This document shows positions 8,721 to 17,231 of a DNA stretch of 64,000 nt, in pieces; the stretch's first letter is position 1; each line of letters starts with the position of its first letter. This stretch comes from Ferrovibrio xuzhouensis (lineage in GTDB: Bacteria; Pseudomonadota; Alphaproteobacteria; Ferrovibrionales; Ferrovibrionaceae): NCBI RefSeq assembly GCF_042648965.1, contig NZ_JBHRYJ010000001.1:1364001-1428000 (forward strand), written 5' to 3'. A program made the translations under genes and the position numbers. The notes beneath the pieces were generated by a model. It saw only the letters and a list, made by a program, of their open reading frames with translations, made no database searches and had not been told where the DNA came from.

Positions 8721-8766
8721 CCGGGTCGTTTCAAGGCATGCCGCGGATTTCCGCGACATTACGGCG

Positions 8767-9777
8767 TTACGGCCGCAAGAATCCCACCGTGTCGTAGACT
8801 TCGGCGATGATCGGCGCCGACAGCGCGCGGGCCCGTTCGCCGCCGTCGCGCAGGATGCCGTCGACATAGGTCGTGTCGTCGGTCAGCCGCCGCATCTCGG
8901 CGGTGATCGGCCCGAGCACGGTGACGGCGACCTCGGTCAGCAGCTTCTTGAACTCGGCAAAGCCCTTGCCGGCACAGTCGGCGACCGCCTGTTCGATCGT
9001 CATGCCGCCGAGCGCGGCGTAGATACCCATCAGGTTCTCGGCTTCCGGCCGGCCTTCCAGGCCCTCCACCGTGTCGGGCAGCGGATTGGGGTCGGTCTTG
9101 GCGCGCTTGATCTTGTCGGCGATCATGTCCGCCGTGTCGGTCAGGTTGATGCGCGACTGGTCGGAAGGGTCCGATTTCGACATCTTCTTGGCGCCGTCGC
9201 GCAGGCTCATCACGCGGGTGGCCGGACCGTAGATCAGCGGCTCGGTCAGCGGGAAGAATTCCTTCTGGTAGTCGAAGTTGAACTTCTGCGCGATGTCGCG
9301 GGCGAGTTCGAGATGCTGCTTCTGGTCCTCGCCGACCGGCACATGGGTGGCCTTGTAGACGAGAATATCCGCAGCCATGAGAGCCGGGTAGGCAAACAGG
9401 CCGAGCGAGACATTCTCGCGGTCCTTGCCGGCCTTCTCCTTGAACTGCGTCATGCGGTTCATCCAGCCCATGCGGGCGATGCAGTTGAAGATCCAGGCTA
9501 GGGTGGCATGGTCCGGGTTCTGCGACTGGTTGAACAGGATGTTCTTCCGCGGGTCGATGCCCGACGCGATCATCGCCGCGGCGAGTTCGCGGGTCGATCG
9601 GCGCAGGTCATCGGGGTCGAGCAGGCTCGCCGTGATCGCATGCATGTCGACCATGCAGAAGATGCACTCGAACTCGTTCTGCAGCGCGACCCAGTTGCGC
9701 ACCGCGCCGAGATAATTGCCGAGATGGAGATTGCCGGTGGGCTGGATGCCCGAGAAGATGCGCCGTTGGAAGGCCAT
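8767..9777 (-). CDS. trpS: Tryptophanyl-tRNA synthetase
   Basis: A 336-aa class I aminoacyl-tRNA synthetase that charges tRNA-Trp. The HIGH-type motif is HLGN at residues 18-21 (SGIQPTGNLHLGNYLG). The KMSKS loop is intact (KKMSKSDPSD), and the usual VDMHAIT and MGWMNRMTQFKEK blocks are present. Length is standard for bacterial TrpS. It is the third gene of glnD-murJ-trpS, a conserved alphaproteobacterial order, separated from murJ by about 100 nt. Confidence 0.97.
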   Translation of the reverse strand: MAFQRRIFSGIQPTGNLHLGNYLGAVRNWVALQNEFECIFCMVDMHAITASLLDPDDLRRSTRELAAAMIASGIDPRKNILFNQSQNPDHATLAWIFNCIARMGWMNRMTQFKEKAGKDRENVSLGLFAYPALMAADILVYKATHVPVGEDQKQHLELARDIAQKFNFDYQKEFFPLTEPLIYGPATRVMSLRDGAKKMSKSDPSDQSRINLTDTADMIADKIKRAKTDPNPLPDTVEGLEGRPEAENLMGIYAALGGMTIEQAVADCAGKGFAEFKKLLTEVAVTVLGPITAEMRRLTDDTTYVDGILRDGGERARALSAPIIAEVYDTVGFLRP

Positions 9778-9880
9778 GGAAAGTCCCTTGGGATGGGGCG
9801 GTGGAAGACCCCGGTTGCGGGAGACCCGGCAGGGCGCCGGGCTGTGAGCGCGCGGTTATCGCGCCCCGTGACAGGGTCCG

Positions 9881-11458
9881 TCAAGCCGCAGGACGGCGCC
9901 GTGTCATCGAGCGCCATTCCGCCGGCCGGGTCGCGCCGAAGGCGAGCGCGGCGGCGGCGAACAGCAGGACGCCGCCGCCGACCAGCACCGCCAGCGCGGC
10001 AAAGCGCAAGCCCGCCGGGCCGGCATACCAGCCCGGCAGCAGCAGGCGGTCGAGCGCGACCAGCCCGGCCGCCATTACCAGCGAGGCGGCGAGAATCCGC
10101 CAGGCGCGCGAGACCAGCCGGGCATCGGCCTGCCAGTGGCCGCGCCGACGCAGCACGAGACCCAGCAGCAGCGTGTTGACGGTGGCCGCCAGCGCCGTGG
10201 CGAGCGCCAGCCCGACATGGGCGAGCCATGGCATCAGCGCCAGGCTGCAGGCCAGGTTCACGCCGATAGCGACCACGGCGATCTTCACCGGCGTGCGGGT
10301 ATCCTGGCGGGCATGGAAGCCGGGGGTGAGCGTGCGCGACAGCACATAGCCCGGCAGGCCGACCGAATAGGCGAGCAGCGCGGCGGCGGTGGCCTGCGCG
10401 GTGGCGGCATCGAAGGCGCCGCGCTGGAACAGAATGCCGATGATCGGCCCCGGCACGGCGATCAGCGCCGCAGCGGCCGGCAGCGACAGCAGCAGGCCGA
10501 ATTCGATGGCGCGGTTCTGGTTGGCCTGCGCGGCCCTGGTCTCGCCGCGGGCCAGCTGCGCCGAGATCGCCGGCAGCAAAGCCGTGGCGATGGCGACGCC
10601 GACCACGCCGACGGTGAGCTGGTTGATGCGGTCGGCATAGAACAGATACGAGACCGCGCCCGCCGGCAGCAGCGAGGCCAGCATCAGCCCGACGATCAGG
10701 TTGATCTGGGTGACCCCGGCGCCGATCGCCGCCGGCAGCACCAGCGCGAACAGCCGCTTCACTTTCGCAGACAGCGCCGGCCGGCGCAGACTGAGACTGA
10801 GCCCCGCGCGGCGCGCCTCGAAGGCGAGCCAGAGGAACTGCACGATGCCGCCGGCGAACAAGGCCCAGGCGAGCAGGTGGCCGGTCTCCGGCAGGCCGGA
10901 AATATCGCCGCCATGCAGCAGGTGGAAGCCGAGCAGGGCCGCGATCATGGTCAGGTTGAGCAGCACCGGGGTGCCGGCCATGGCAGCGAACCGGCCGACA
11001 CTGTTCAGCATGGCGCCATAGAGCGCGGCCAGCGAGATGAACAGCAGGTAGGGAAAGGTGATGATGGTCAGCAGCACCGCGAGGCCGAAGCGCTGCGCAT
11101 CGCCGGCGAAGCCCGGCGCCAAGAGGTGGATCACCAGCGGCATGGCGATCTGCGCGGCGATCACGAAGACCAGCAGGCTGGGCAGCAGGATGGCCAGCGC
11201 GGATTCGGCGAAGCTTTTCGCCGCCGCCCGGCCTTCGGTCGCTTCGGTGCCGCTGAACAGCGGCAGGAAGCCGGCGGTGAACGCGCCTTCGGCGAACAGC
11301 GAGCGGAAGAAATTCGGCAGGCGCAGCGCCACGAAGAAGGCATCGGCGACCGGACCGGCGCCGAGATAGCGGGCAATGAGAAGGTCGCGGACGAAACCGG
11401 CCAGCCGGCTCACCATGGTGAGGCCGCCAACCGTGGCGATGGAGCGAAACAGCGACAT
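9881..11458 (-). CDS. murJ: Lipid II flippase MurJ (MviN)
   Basis: A 525-aa polytopic inner-membrane protein with about 14 hydrophobic helices (MOP/MviN superfamily). It translocates lipid II for peptidoglycan synthesis. The family's opening (MSLFRSIATVGGLTMVSRLAGFVRDLLIAR...GAGPVADAFFVALRLPNFFRSLFAEGAF pattern) is intact, including the functionally important Arg residues in VSRLAGFVRD and RLPNFFR. It lies 26 nt downstream of glnD and is probably co-transcribed with it. Confidence 0.95.
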   Translation of the reverse strand: MSLFRSIATVGGLTMVSRLAGFVRDLLIARYLGAGPVADAFFVALRLPNFFRSLFAEGAFTAGFLPLFSGTEATEGRAAAKSFAESALAILLPSLLVFVIAAQIAMPLVIHLLAPGFAGDAQRFGLAVLLTIITFPYLLFISLAALYGAMLNSVGRFAAMAGTPVLLNLTMIAALLGFHLLHGGDISGLPETGHLLAWALFAGGIVQFLWLAFEARRAGLSLSLRRPALSAKVKRLFALVLPAAIGAGVTQINLIVGLMLASLLPAGAVSYLFYADRINQLTVGVVGVAIATALLPAISAQLARGETRAAQANQNRAIEFGLLLSLPAAAALIAVPGPIIGILFQRGAFDAATAQATAAALLAYSVGLPGYVLSRTLTPGFHARQDTRTPVKIAVVAIGVNLACSLALMPWLAHVGLALATALAATVNTLLLGLVLRRRGHWQADARLVSRAWRILAASLVMAAGLVALDRLLLPGWYAGPAGLRFAALAVLVGGGVLLFAAAALAFGATRPAEWRSMTRRRPAA

Positions 11459-11484
11459 CTGCGGGGATCAGTCGGGCCGGGCGG

Positions 11485-14271
11485 TCACGCCGCCTTGGCG
11501 GCGGCCGCGGCCTTGGCACTCGCCGGCTTGTCCTCCGGGCGCAGGCGTTTCAGCACGGCGCGCTCGATCTGGGCCAGCCGGCGCTTGTCGGTCAGCTTCA
11601 TGCCGGTCAGGTCCTGCAGATAGAAGGTGTCGACCGCGCGCTCGCCGTAGGTGGCGATATGCGCCGAACCGATGCTGAGGTTGAGGCCGTAGAGCGTCTT
11701 GGTGACATCGTAGAGAAAGCCCGGCCGGTCGCGGCCATTGACCTCGATCACCGTCCAGCGGTTCGAGGCGTTGTTGTCGATCAGCACCTGCGGCGCCACC
11801 TTGAACACGCGGGTGCGGCTCGGCAGGCCGGGTTTCTCGGCGGCGATGGCCGAGCGCAGCTTGAGGTCGCCGGACAGCGCGCCTTCGATGGTGCCGCTCA
11901 GTTTCTTCAGCCGGTCGGCGCGGTCGAAGGCGCCGCCTTCCATGTCCTGGATGAAGAACATGTCGAGCGCCATGCCGTCCTTGGTGGTGAAGATCTTGGC
12001 GTCGACGATATTGGCGCCACAGGAGGCCAGCGCCCCGGCGACGCGGGCGAACAGGCCCGGATGGTCGGGGGCATAGAGCGCCACCTCGGTGACGGCACGG
12101 AAGCTGTCGGTCTGGGTTTCCAGGGTCAGCGGCCGCTTCGCCGCATCGGCCGCCTTCATCATGCGGGCGTGGCGCGCGATGGTTTCGGGGTCGTTGGAAT
12201 ACCAGTAGTTCTCGTAATGCCGCTTGAGCAGGCGATCGGTCTCGGCCTTGCTCCAGTCGGCCAGCAGCTTGCGCACCTCTGCCTTGGTGTCGTCGATGCG
12301 CTGGCTGCGCGCCCGGCCGGTGAAGCCGCCGGACAGGAACTCCTCGGCGCGGTAATACAGCTCGCGCAGCAACTGACCCTTCCAGCCGTTCCAGATGGTT
12401 GGGCCGACGGCGCGGATGTCGGAGACGGTCAGGCAGAGCAGCAGGCGCAGGCGTTCCGGGCTCTGCACGGCTTGCGCGAAGTCGACCACCGTCTTCGGGT
12501 CGGCGATGTCGCGCTTGAAGGCGGTCGCCGACATCAGCAGGTGCCAGCGCACCAGCCAGGCCGCCGTCTCGGTCTCGGCGGCGGTCAACCCGAAGCGCGG
12601 CCCGAGCTTTTCCGCCACCGTCTCGCCCAGCACCGAATGGTCGCCGCCGCGGCCCTTGGCGATGTCATGCAGCAGCAGCGCGACATAGAGCACGCGGCGC
12701 GACAGCACTTCCTTGATGACATTGACCGACAGCGGATGGTCTTCCTTCAGCGCGCCGCTTTCGATGCGAGAAAGAATGCCGATGGCGCGGATGGTGTGCT
12801 CGTCCACCGTATAGGTATGGTACATGTCATGCTGGGTCTGGGCGACGACGCGGCCGAAATCCGGCACGAAGCGGCCGAACACGCCGGCCTCGTTGAGCCG
12901 CCGCAGCGTCGTCTCCGGGTCGTTCTTCGAGCACAGCATCTCGAGGAACAGCCGGTTGGCCTCCGGATCGTTGCGCATCTGGGCGCCGATCAGCTTGAGA
13001 TGGCGGCGCACCAGGCGCAGGGCTTCCGGGTGGATGTCGAGCCCCTGTTCCTGCGCCAGGTGGAACAGCCGCAGCATCTTGATCGGCTGCTTCTCGAACA
13101 GACCCTCGCTGCGCGCATTGACGCGACCGCCCTCGATCTCGAAGCCGTCGATGGTCTTCGGCCGTTTCATGCGGGCGCGGATCGCCGCCAGCGGTTTCTT
13201 CTTCTTGTGGCGCTCTTCCAGCGCCGCCGCGAAGATGCGGGTCAGGTCGCCGACTTCCTTGGCGACCAGATAATATTTCTTCATGAAGCGTTCGACATCG
13301 AGCCGCCCGGGACGGTCGGCATAGCCCATCGCCTTGGCGATCTCGGTCTGCATGTCGAAGGTCAGCCGCTCTTCCGGCCGGTTGGCCAGATAATGCAGAT
13401 GGATGCGCACGGTCCACAGAAATTCCATCGCCTGCACGAAACGGCGATGTTCGTCGGCATGCAGCAGACCACGCTGGATCAGCTCGGCGGTGTCATCGAC
13501 GCCGTAGACGTATTTGGTGATCCAGATCAGGGTGTGCAGGTCACGCAGGCCGCCCTTGCCCTCCTTGATGTTGGGCTCGACCACATAGCGGGAATCGCCC
13601 ATGCGGCGATGGCGGTCGTCGCGCTCGGCCAGCTTCTTGTCGATGAAATCGGCGCCGGTCCTGGCCACCACCTCGGCCTGGAAGCGGGTCATCAGCTGCC
13701 CGGCGAGATCCTGGTCGCCCCAGATCCAGCGCGCCTCGAGGATCGCCGTGCGGATGGTAACGTCGCTCAGGGACAGCCGGATGCATTCGTCGACCGAGCG
13801 GGTGGCATGGCCGACCTTCAGCCCGAGATCCCACAGCAGGTAGAGCATGTATTCGGCGACCTGCTCGCCCCAGGGCGTCTGCTTGTAGGGAAACAGGAAC
13901 AGCAGGTCGACGTCGGAAAACGGCGCCATCTCGCCGCGGCCGTAGCCGCCGACCGCCATCAGCGACAGCTTTTCGGCCGCCGTCGGGTTGGGCAGGCGGT
14001 AGACCCGGTTGACGGTGAAATCGAACACCAGCCGGATGATCTGGTCGGTGAGAAACGCGATCGACTGCCGGGTCGCCAGCGCCGGGGTGCCGGCCTCGAA
14101 GCGCCTGCGGATCACCGCGTGACCGGACTGCAACGCGGCCTTCAGCAGCACCAGGGCCTGCTGGCGCTGCTCGGGCTTGCCGTGCTGGCCTTCGCCGCCC
14201 AGCGCATCGAGCTGCAGGGTCAGGGCCTTGCGGTCGATGATCTCGCGGGGGGTCTGGATGGTGGGGCGCAT
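11485..14271 (-). CDS. glnD: PII uridylyltransferase / uridylyl-removing enzyme
   Basis: A 928-aa bifunctional nitrogen sensor that uridylylates PII when glutamine is low and removes UMP when it is high. Domains in order: nucleotidyltransferase with GGYGRGE and DVDLLFL at about 110-130, the PII-UTase linker, an HD domain with LLHDIAKG and HSVLG for the removing activity, and two C-terminal ACT domains (starting near VTEVALYAPDHPGLF and WTVIEVNGRDRPGFL) for glutamine sensing. A short Ala-rich tail ends it. Its presence supports an NtrB/NtrC-type nitrogen circuit, relevant to the sigma-54 promoters in this window. Confidence 0.97.
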   Translation of the reverse strand: MRPTIQTPREIIDRKALTLQLDALGGEGQHGKPEQRQQALVLLKAALQSGHAVIRRRFEAGTPALATRQSIAFLTDQIIRLVFDFTVNRVYRLPNPTAAEKLSLMAVGGYGRGEMAPFSDVDLLFLFPYKQTPWGEQVAEYMLYLLWDLGLKVGHATRSVDECIRLSLSDVTIRTAILEARWIWGDQDLAGQLMTRFQAEVVARTGADFIDKKLAERDDRHRRMGDSRYVVEPNIKEGKGGLRDLHTLIWITKYVYGVDDTAELIQRGLLHADEHRRFVQAMEFLWTVRIHLHYLANRPEERLTFDMQTEIAKAMGYADRPGRLDVERFMKKYYLVAKEVGDLTRIFAAALEERHKKKKPLAAIRARMKRPKTIDGFEIEGGRVNARSEGLFEKQPIKMLRLFHLAQEQGLDIHPEALRLVRRHLKLIGAQMRNDPEANRLFLEMLCSKNDPETTLRRLNEAGVFGRFVPDFGRVVAQTQHDMYHTYTVDEHTIRAIGILSRIESGALKEDHPLSVNVIKEVLSRRVLYVALLLHDIAKGRGGDHSVLGETVAEKLGPRFGLTAAETETAAWLVRWHLLMSATAFKRDIADPKTVVDFAQAVQSPERLRLLLCLTVSDIRAVGPTIWNGWKGQLLRELYYRAEEFLSGGFTGRARSQRIDDTKAEVRKLLADWSKAETDRLLKRHYENYWYSNDPETIARHARMMKAADAAKRPLTLETQTDSFRAVTEVALYAPDHPGLFARVAGALASCGANIVDAKIFTTKDGMALDMFFIQDMEGGAFDRADRLKKLSGTIEGALSGDLKLRSAIAAEKPGLPSRTRVFKVAPQVLIDNNASNRWTVIEVNGRDRPGFLYDVTKTLYGLNLSIGSAHIATYGERAVDTFYLQDLTGMKLTDKRRLAQIERAVLKRLRPEDKPASAKAAAAAKAA

Positions 14272-14307
14272 GCGTCCAGTATATAGACGAGTTTGTTAAA
14301 AATGCGC

Positions 14308-14330
14308 CCCCCGGCCCGGCATTCCGGGGG
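14308..14330 (-). terminator. Possible terminator between the SDR gene and glnD
   Basis: A 7-bp stem (14308-14314 with 14324-14330) around a 9-nt loop. On the minus strand it is followed by GCGCATTTTTAAC. It lies 38 nt past the SDR gene stop. Just right of it, a direct repeat of CCGGTG plus a T run occurs twice (about 14335-14346 and 14358-14369). Confidence 0.5.
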
Positions 14331-14368
14331 TTTCCCGGTGTTTTTTCTTTATACGCCCGGTGTTTTTT

Positions 14369-15145
14369 TCAGACGCTCTGGAAATTCACCATGCCGCCGC
14401 CGTCGATCACGATGGTCTGGCCGGTCATGAAGCTGCCGGCCCGGCTGCCGAGGAAGACGGCCGCCCCGGCGATCTCGTCGGGCTCGCCGACCCGGCGCAG
14501 CGCATAGCCCTTGGTCGCCTTCTTGGCGATCTCCGGGTTCTCCCACAGGGCGCGGGCGAAATCGGTCTTGATCAGGCCCGGCGCGATGCAGTTGGCGCGC
14601 ACGTTCTGCGGCCCCCATTCGACCGCGAGGTTGCGGGCAAGCTGCATGTCGGCCGCCTTGGAGATGCCGTAGGCGCCGAGCGTGCTGGAGCCGAACAGGC
14701 CGCCGACCGACGAGATGATGACGATGGCGCCGCCGCCGCGTTCGGCCATGCCGGGCGCCACCATGTTGCACAGCCAGTGGTTCGACTTGATGTTGACGTC
14801 CATGATCTTGTCGAAGGCGTCGTCGGGAATGTCCTTCGACGGGCCGAAGAAGGGATTGACCGCGGCGTTGCAGACCAGGATGTCGATGCGGCCCCATTGC
14901 TTCATCGCCGCGTCGGCCAGCGCCTGCAGCTGCGCCTTGTCCGATACGTTGCAGGGCTGCACGATCGCCTCGCCGCCATTGGCGCGGATTTCTTCGGCGA
15001 CCGTCTCGCAGGCCTCGGCCTTGCGGCTGGAAATCACCAGTTTCGCGCCATGCTGCGCCAGGCGCAGCGCAATGGCGCGGCCGATGCCGCGGCTGGAGCC
15101 GGTGACCACGGCCACCTTGCCCTGCAGATCGAACAGATTGTCCAT
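14369..15145 (-). CDS. Short-chain dehydrogenase/reductase (SDR family)
   Basis: A 258-aa NAD(P)-dependent classical SDR; the substrate is unknown. The cofactor motif TGSSRGIG lies at about 15-22, the NAG-like motif appears as CNAAVN, the catalytic Ser is in VIISSVGG and the Tyr-Lys pair in YGISKA. The C-terminal GQTIVIDGGG is typical of beta-ketoacyl-reductase-like SDRs. It stands alone, divergent from the lipoprotein gene at 15239, and is separated from glnD by a possible terminator. The family is too broad to assign a pathway from context. Confidence 0.9.
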   Translation of the reverse strand: MDNLFDLQGKVAVVTGSSRGIGRAIALRLAQHGAKLVISSRKAEACETVAEEIRANGGEAIVQPCNVSDKAQLQALADAAMKQWGRIDILVCNAAVNPFFGPSKDIPDDAFDKIMDVNIKSNHWLCNMVAPGMAERGGGAIVIISSVGGLFGSSTLGAYGISKAADMQLARNLAVEWGPQNVRANCIAPGLIKTDFARALWENPEIAKKATKGYALRRVGEPDEIAGAAVFLGSRAGSFMTGQTIVIDGGGMVNFQSV

Positions 15146-15226
15146 CCCGGTTTCCTCGTTTTCTTGTCTGTGTTGCCGGCGTCACGATAACGCCGGCCGG
15201 GCCATGCGGACAACCTGCCGGCACGG

Positions 15227-15232
15227 TATAGT
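15227..15232 (+). promoter_or_regulatory. Possible -10 element giving a leaderless mRNA
   Basis: TATAGT ends 6 nt before the ATG at 15239, so transcription would start at or next to the start codon. No good -35 hexamer was seen at 16-18 nt spacing, so this is weak. Confidence 0.35.
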
Positions 15233-15238
15233 ACTGTC

Positions 15239-15853
15239 ATGAGCATGCAGATTCCGTTGCCGTTACGTCACCCGCTGCACACAGGCGCGACGCTGCGTAA
15301 AGCCGCACGCCATATGGTGATTCTCGCCGTGCTGGCCATGCTGCCGCTGGCCGGCTGCGGCAGCGACGCACCGCCCCCGCCGCCACGCGCCGCCGCCTGG
15401 ATCAGCGCCGGCAGCGATGATGCCGCCGCCCAGTCCGGGACACCATCACGGCCGCGCGTGCTGGTGATCCGCGTGCTGGCGGTCGAGACCCTGCAGGGCA
15501 TCGGCCTGACCGGCCCCGACGGCCGGGCCTGGACGCCGGTGCATTTCACCGGACCGGCGGGTGGCGACAGCGGCGACCAGGGCGGCCGGCGCTGGCCCGA
15601 TATCGGCATCGGCGGCTCCGGCGGATCGCGCAGCGGTTTGGACGCCGGCATCAGCATCGGCCTGCCGGTGCGCAATCCCTTTGCCGCCGACCCGCCGCGC
15701 TACCGTTCGGCCCAAGCCGAATTCCGCCTGCCCGACGAGGCCCTGGCCAGCTATCGCGCCCGGCCGCAGGACTGGCAGCTCGACCTGCAGTTCGAGGGCC
15801 GCGATGCCAGCCTGCCGGCGCCGCCGCCGGAACCCGGCAGCCTGCAGCCCTGA
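15239..15853 (+). CDS. Predicted lipoprotein of unknown function
   Basis: A 204-aa protein not recognised as any named family. The N-terminal region is basic and is followed by a hydrophobic stretch ending in the lipobox LAGC at about residue 41, then a proline run. The mature part is Gly/Pro-rich with a hydrophobic strand-like segment (RVLVIRVLAVETLQGIGLTGPDGRAW) and an acidic C-terminal half. The N-terminus before the signal peptide is long; a later Met (MVILAVLAMLPLAGC, about residue 26) would give a more typical lipoprotein signal. It stands alone, divergent from the SDR gene. Confidence 0.65.
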   Translation: MSMQIPLPLRHPLHTGATLRKAARHMVILAVLAMLPLAGCGSDAPPPPPRAAAWISAGSDDAAAQSGTPSRPRVLVIRVLAVETLQGIGLTGPDGRAWTPVHFTGPAGGDSGDQGGRRWPDIGIGGSGGSRSGLDAGISIGLPVRNPFAADPPRYRSAQAEFRLPDEALASYRARPQDWQLDLQFEGRDASLPAPPPEPGSLQP

Positions 15854-15932
15854 GACCGGGCTGGACCGGCAGAAAATGCCCGCCGGCATGACGGGATGCC
15901 AATAATTCCCCGGAAATCAGGCATATTAACTC

Positions 15933-15948
15933 TGGCATGCCACTTGCT
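15933..15948 (+). promoter_or_regulatory. Sigma-54 (RpoN) -24/-12 promoter before an unknown gene
   Basis: TGGCATGCCACTTGCT matches TGGCACG-N4-TTGCW with a single mismatch. The GG (15934-15935) and GC (15946-15947) are exactly 10 nt apart. The start site would be near 15959, with AAAGGA and an ATG following by 15994. Confidence 0.72.
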
Positions 15949-15993
15949 CCTTCTTCCGCAGACAGATGTGAACCGGCGGAAAGGAACCGACCC

Positions 15994-16512
15994 ATGGGTA
16001 TTGCGCTGCTGAGCCTGCGCCAGGCAGAAAAAGTCGAACCGCAGCTCAAGGCCGCCCTCAACGGCTCCGCCGCATCGGCGAAAGCTGCCGGCAGCAAATT
16101 CGACAGCGTGAAGGCCGGTGCCGCCATGGGGCTGACCGCCCGCGAGCGGCTGGCGCTGCGCGACGGCAGCGCGGTCGAGGCCGCCGCCATCCTCAATGCC
16201 CGCCAGTTCGTGCAGAGCCTGGTCGCCAAGGACCGCGAGACCACCCAGGCGCAGATGGTCTGGGCGCTGGGCCGCATCGAACCGGCCGAACTCGACAACA
16301 TGGTCAAGCAGCTCGCCCGCATGCGCAGCCGTTATGCCAGTCTGATCCTCGAATACGGCCAGAGCGAGCGGCCGATCGGCAAGCCGGCGCTCGACGAACT
16401 CAAGGGCCTGCGCGAGCGCATCGCCGAATTCGAACATGGCTTCGAGATGATCAAGGGCGCCATCCTCGATGGCACCGCCGAGGTCTCCGGCGTCAAGGCT
16501 GCACGGATGTAA
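15994..16512 (+). CDS. Unknown helical protein under a sigma-54-type promoter
   Basis: A 172-aa soluble protein not recognised from any family. It is rich in Ala, Leu and charged residues and appears almost wholly helical, with amphipathic stretches around 40-110 and 130-165; there is no signal peptide or membrane segment. The ATG at 15994 was chosen because AAAGGA lies about 9 nt upstream; an in-frame start 19 codons earlier lies inside the presumed promoter/leader. It is the only gene between that promoter and a strong terminator, so it is probably monocistronic. RpoN control suggests nitrogen metabolism, motility or another RpoN programme, but nothing in the sequence chooses between them. 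Confidence 0.75.
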   Translation: MGIALLSLRQAEKVEPQLKAALNGSAASAKAAGSKFDSVKAGAAMGLTARERLALRDGSAVEAAAILNARQFVQSLVAKDRETTQAQMVWALGRIEPAELDNMVKQLARMRSRYASLILEYGQSERPIGKPALDELKGLRERIAEFEHGFEMIKGAILDGTAEVSGVKAARM

Positions 16513-16525
16513 GCAGGCGCCCTAC

Positions 16526-16560
16526 CGCCTCGCATCAATGCGAGGCGCAACTTTCTCTTT
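16526..16560 (+). terminator. Rho-independent terminator of the unknown gene
   Basis: A perfect 10-bp stem (16526-16535 with 16538-16547) around a 2-nt spacer, followed by CAACTTTCTCTTTT. It ends at the stop codon of the convergent LysE gene. The motif TACCGCCTCGCATCAA is repeated at 16561-16576 inside the LysE gene's last codons, which form a second hairpin. Confidence 0.85.
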
Positions 16561-17192
16561 TACCGCCTCGCATCAAAGGCGAGGCGGAGGGCAAGCCCGG
16601 CAAACACACAGCCGAGCAGGCGGTTCTGCCAGCGCACGAAGGCCGGCCGCCGCGCCAGCCATTCGCCGAGCCGTCCGGCGACCAGCGCGATGCCGCCATT
16701 GACCAGCAGGCCGGCCAGCGACAGCACGCAGGCCAGCAGCAGCGCCTGTGCGACCGCAGTATCCGGATCGGGCCGCATGAACTGCGGAAACAGCGCCAGA
16801 AAGAACAGCGCCACCTTCGGGTTGAGCAGGTTGGTCAGCAGCCCCTGACGGAACAGCCTCGCCAGCGGCAGTCGCGGTGCGCCCGGCGGCGGCGGCCGGA
16901 AACCGCCTGCCCCGCGCAGGGCCTGGATGCCGAGATACAGCAGGTAGGCCGCACCGGCCCAGCGGATCAGTTCGAACATCACCGGCGCTACCAGCAGCAC
17001 GCCACTTAAGCTGAAGCCGGCGATCAGCGCATGGCCGAAACAGCCTGCGGTAATCCCGCCGAGCGTGACCAGCCCGGCGACGCGGCCCTGCGCCACGCTG
17101 CGCGTCATCACCAGCAGCATGTCGGGCCCGGGGGTGAGCGCCAGCGCGAAAGCGGCGCCGGCAAAGGTCAGCAGGGTGGCGAAATCCATCAT
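16560..17192 (-). CDS. LysE/RhtB family amino-acid exporter
   Basis: A 210-aa inner-membrane exporter with about six hydrophobic helices. The family signature after the first helix is present (ALTPGPDMLLVMTRSVAQGR...GLVTLGGITAG), as is the NLLNPKVALFF block near the middle. Members export amino acids such as threonine, lysine or homoserine lactone; the substrate cannot be read from sequence. Its final codons (encoding LAFDARR) contain a 9-bp inverted repeat that may act as its own terminator stem. It is followed by the terminator of the convergent upstream gene. Confidence 0.9.
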   Translation of the reverse strand: MMDFATLLTFAGAAFALALTPGPDMLLVMTRSVAQGRVAGLVTLGGITAGCFGHALIAGFSLSGVLLVAPVMFELIRWAGAAYLLYLGIQALRGAGGFRPPPPGAPRLPLARLFRQGLLTNLLNPKVALFFLALFPQFMRPDPDTAVAQALLLACVLSLAGLLVNGGIALVAGRLGEWLARRPAFVRWQNRLLGCVFAGLALRLAFDARR

Positions 17193-17231
17193 GGTGCCAG
17201 TCTAGCAAAAAACGCCGGCGGCGGCAGCGCT

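Noticed and set aside
11659..14286. 875-aa plus-strand frame antisense to glnD, and similar giant frames antisense to maeB and the ABC operon
   Set aside because: Antisense shadow frames from high GC; low-complexity Arg/His/Gln/Asp-rich translations without domain features, opposite well-supported genes.
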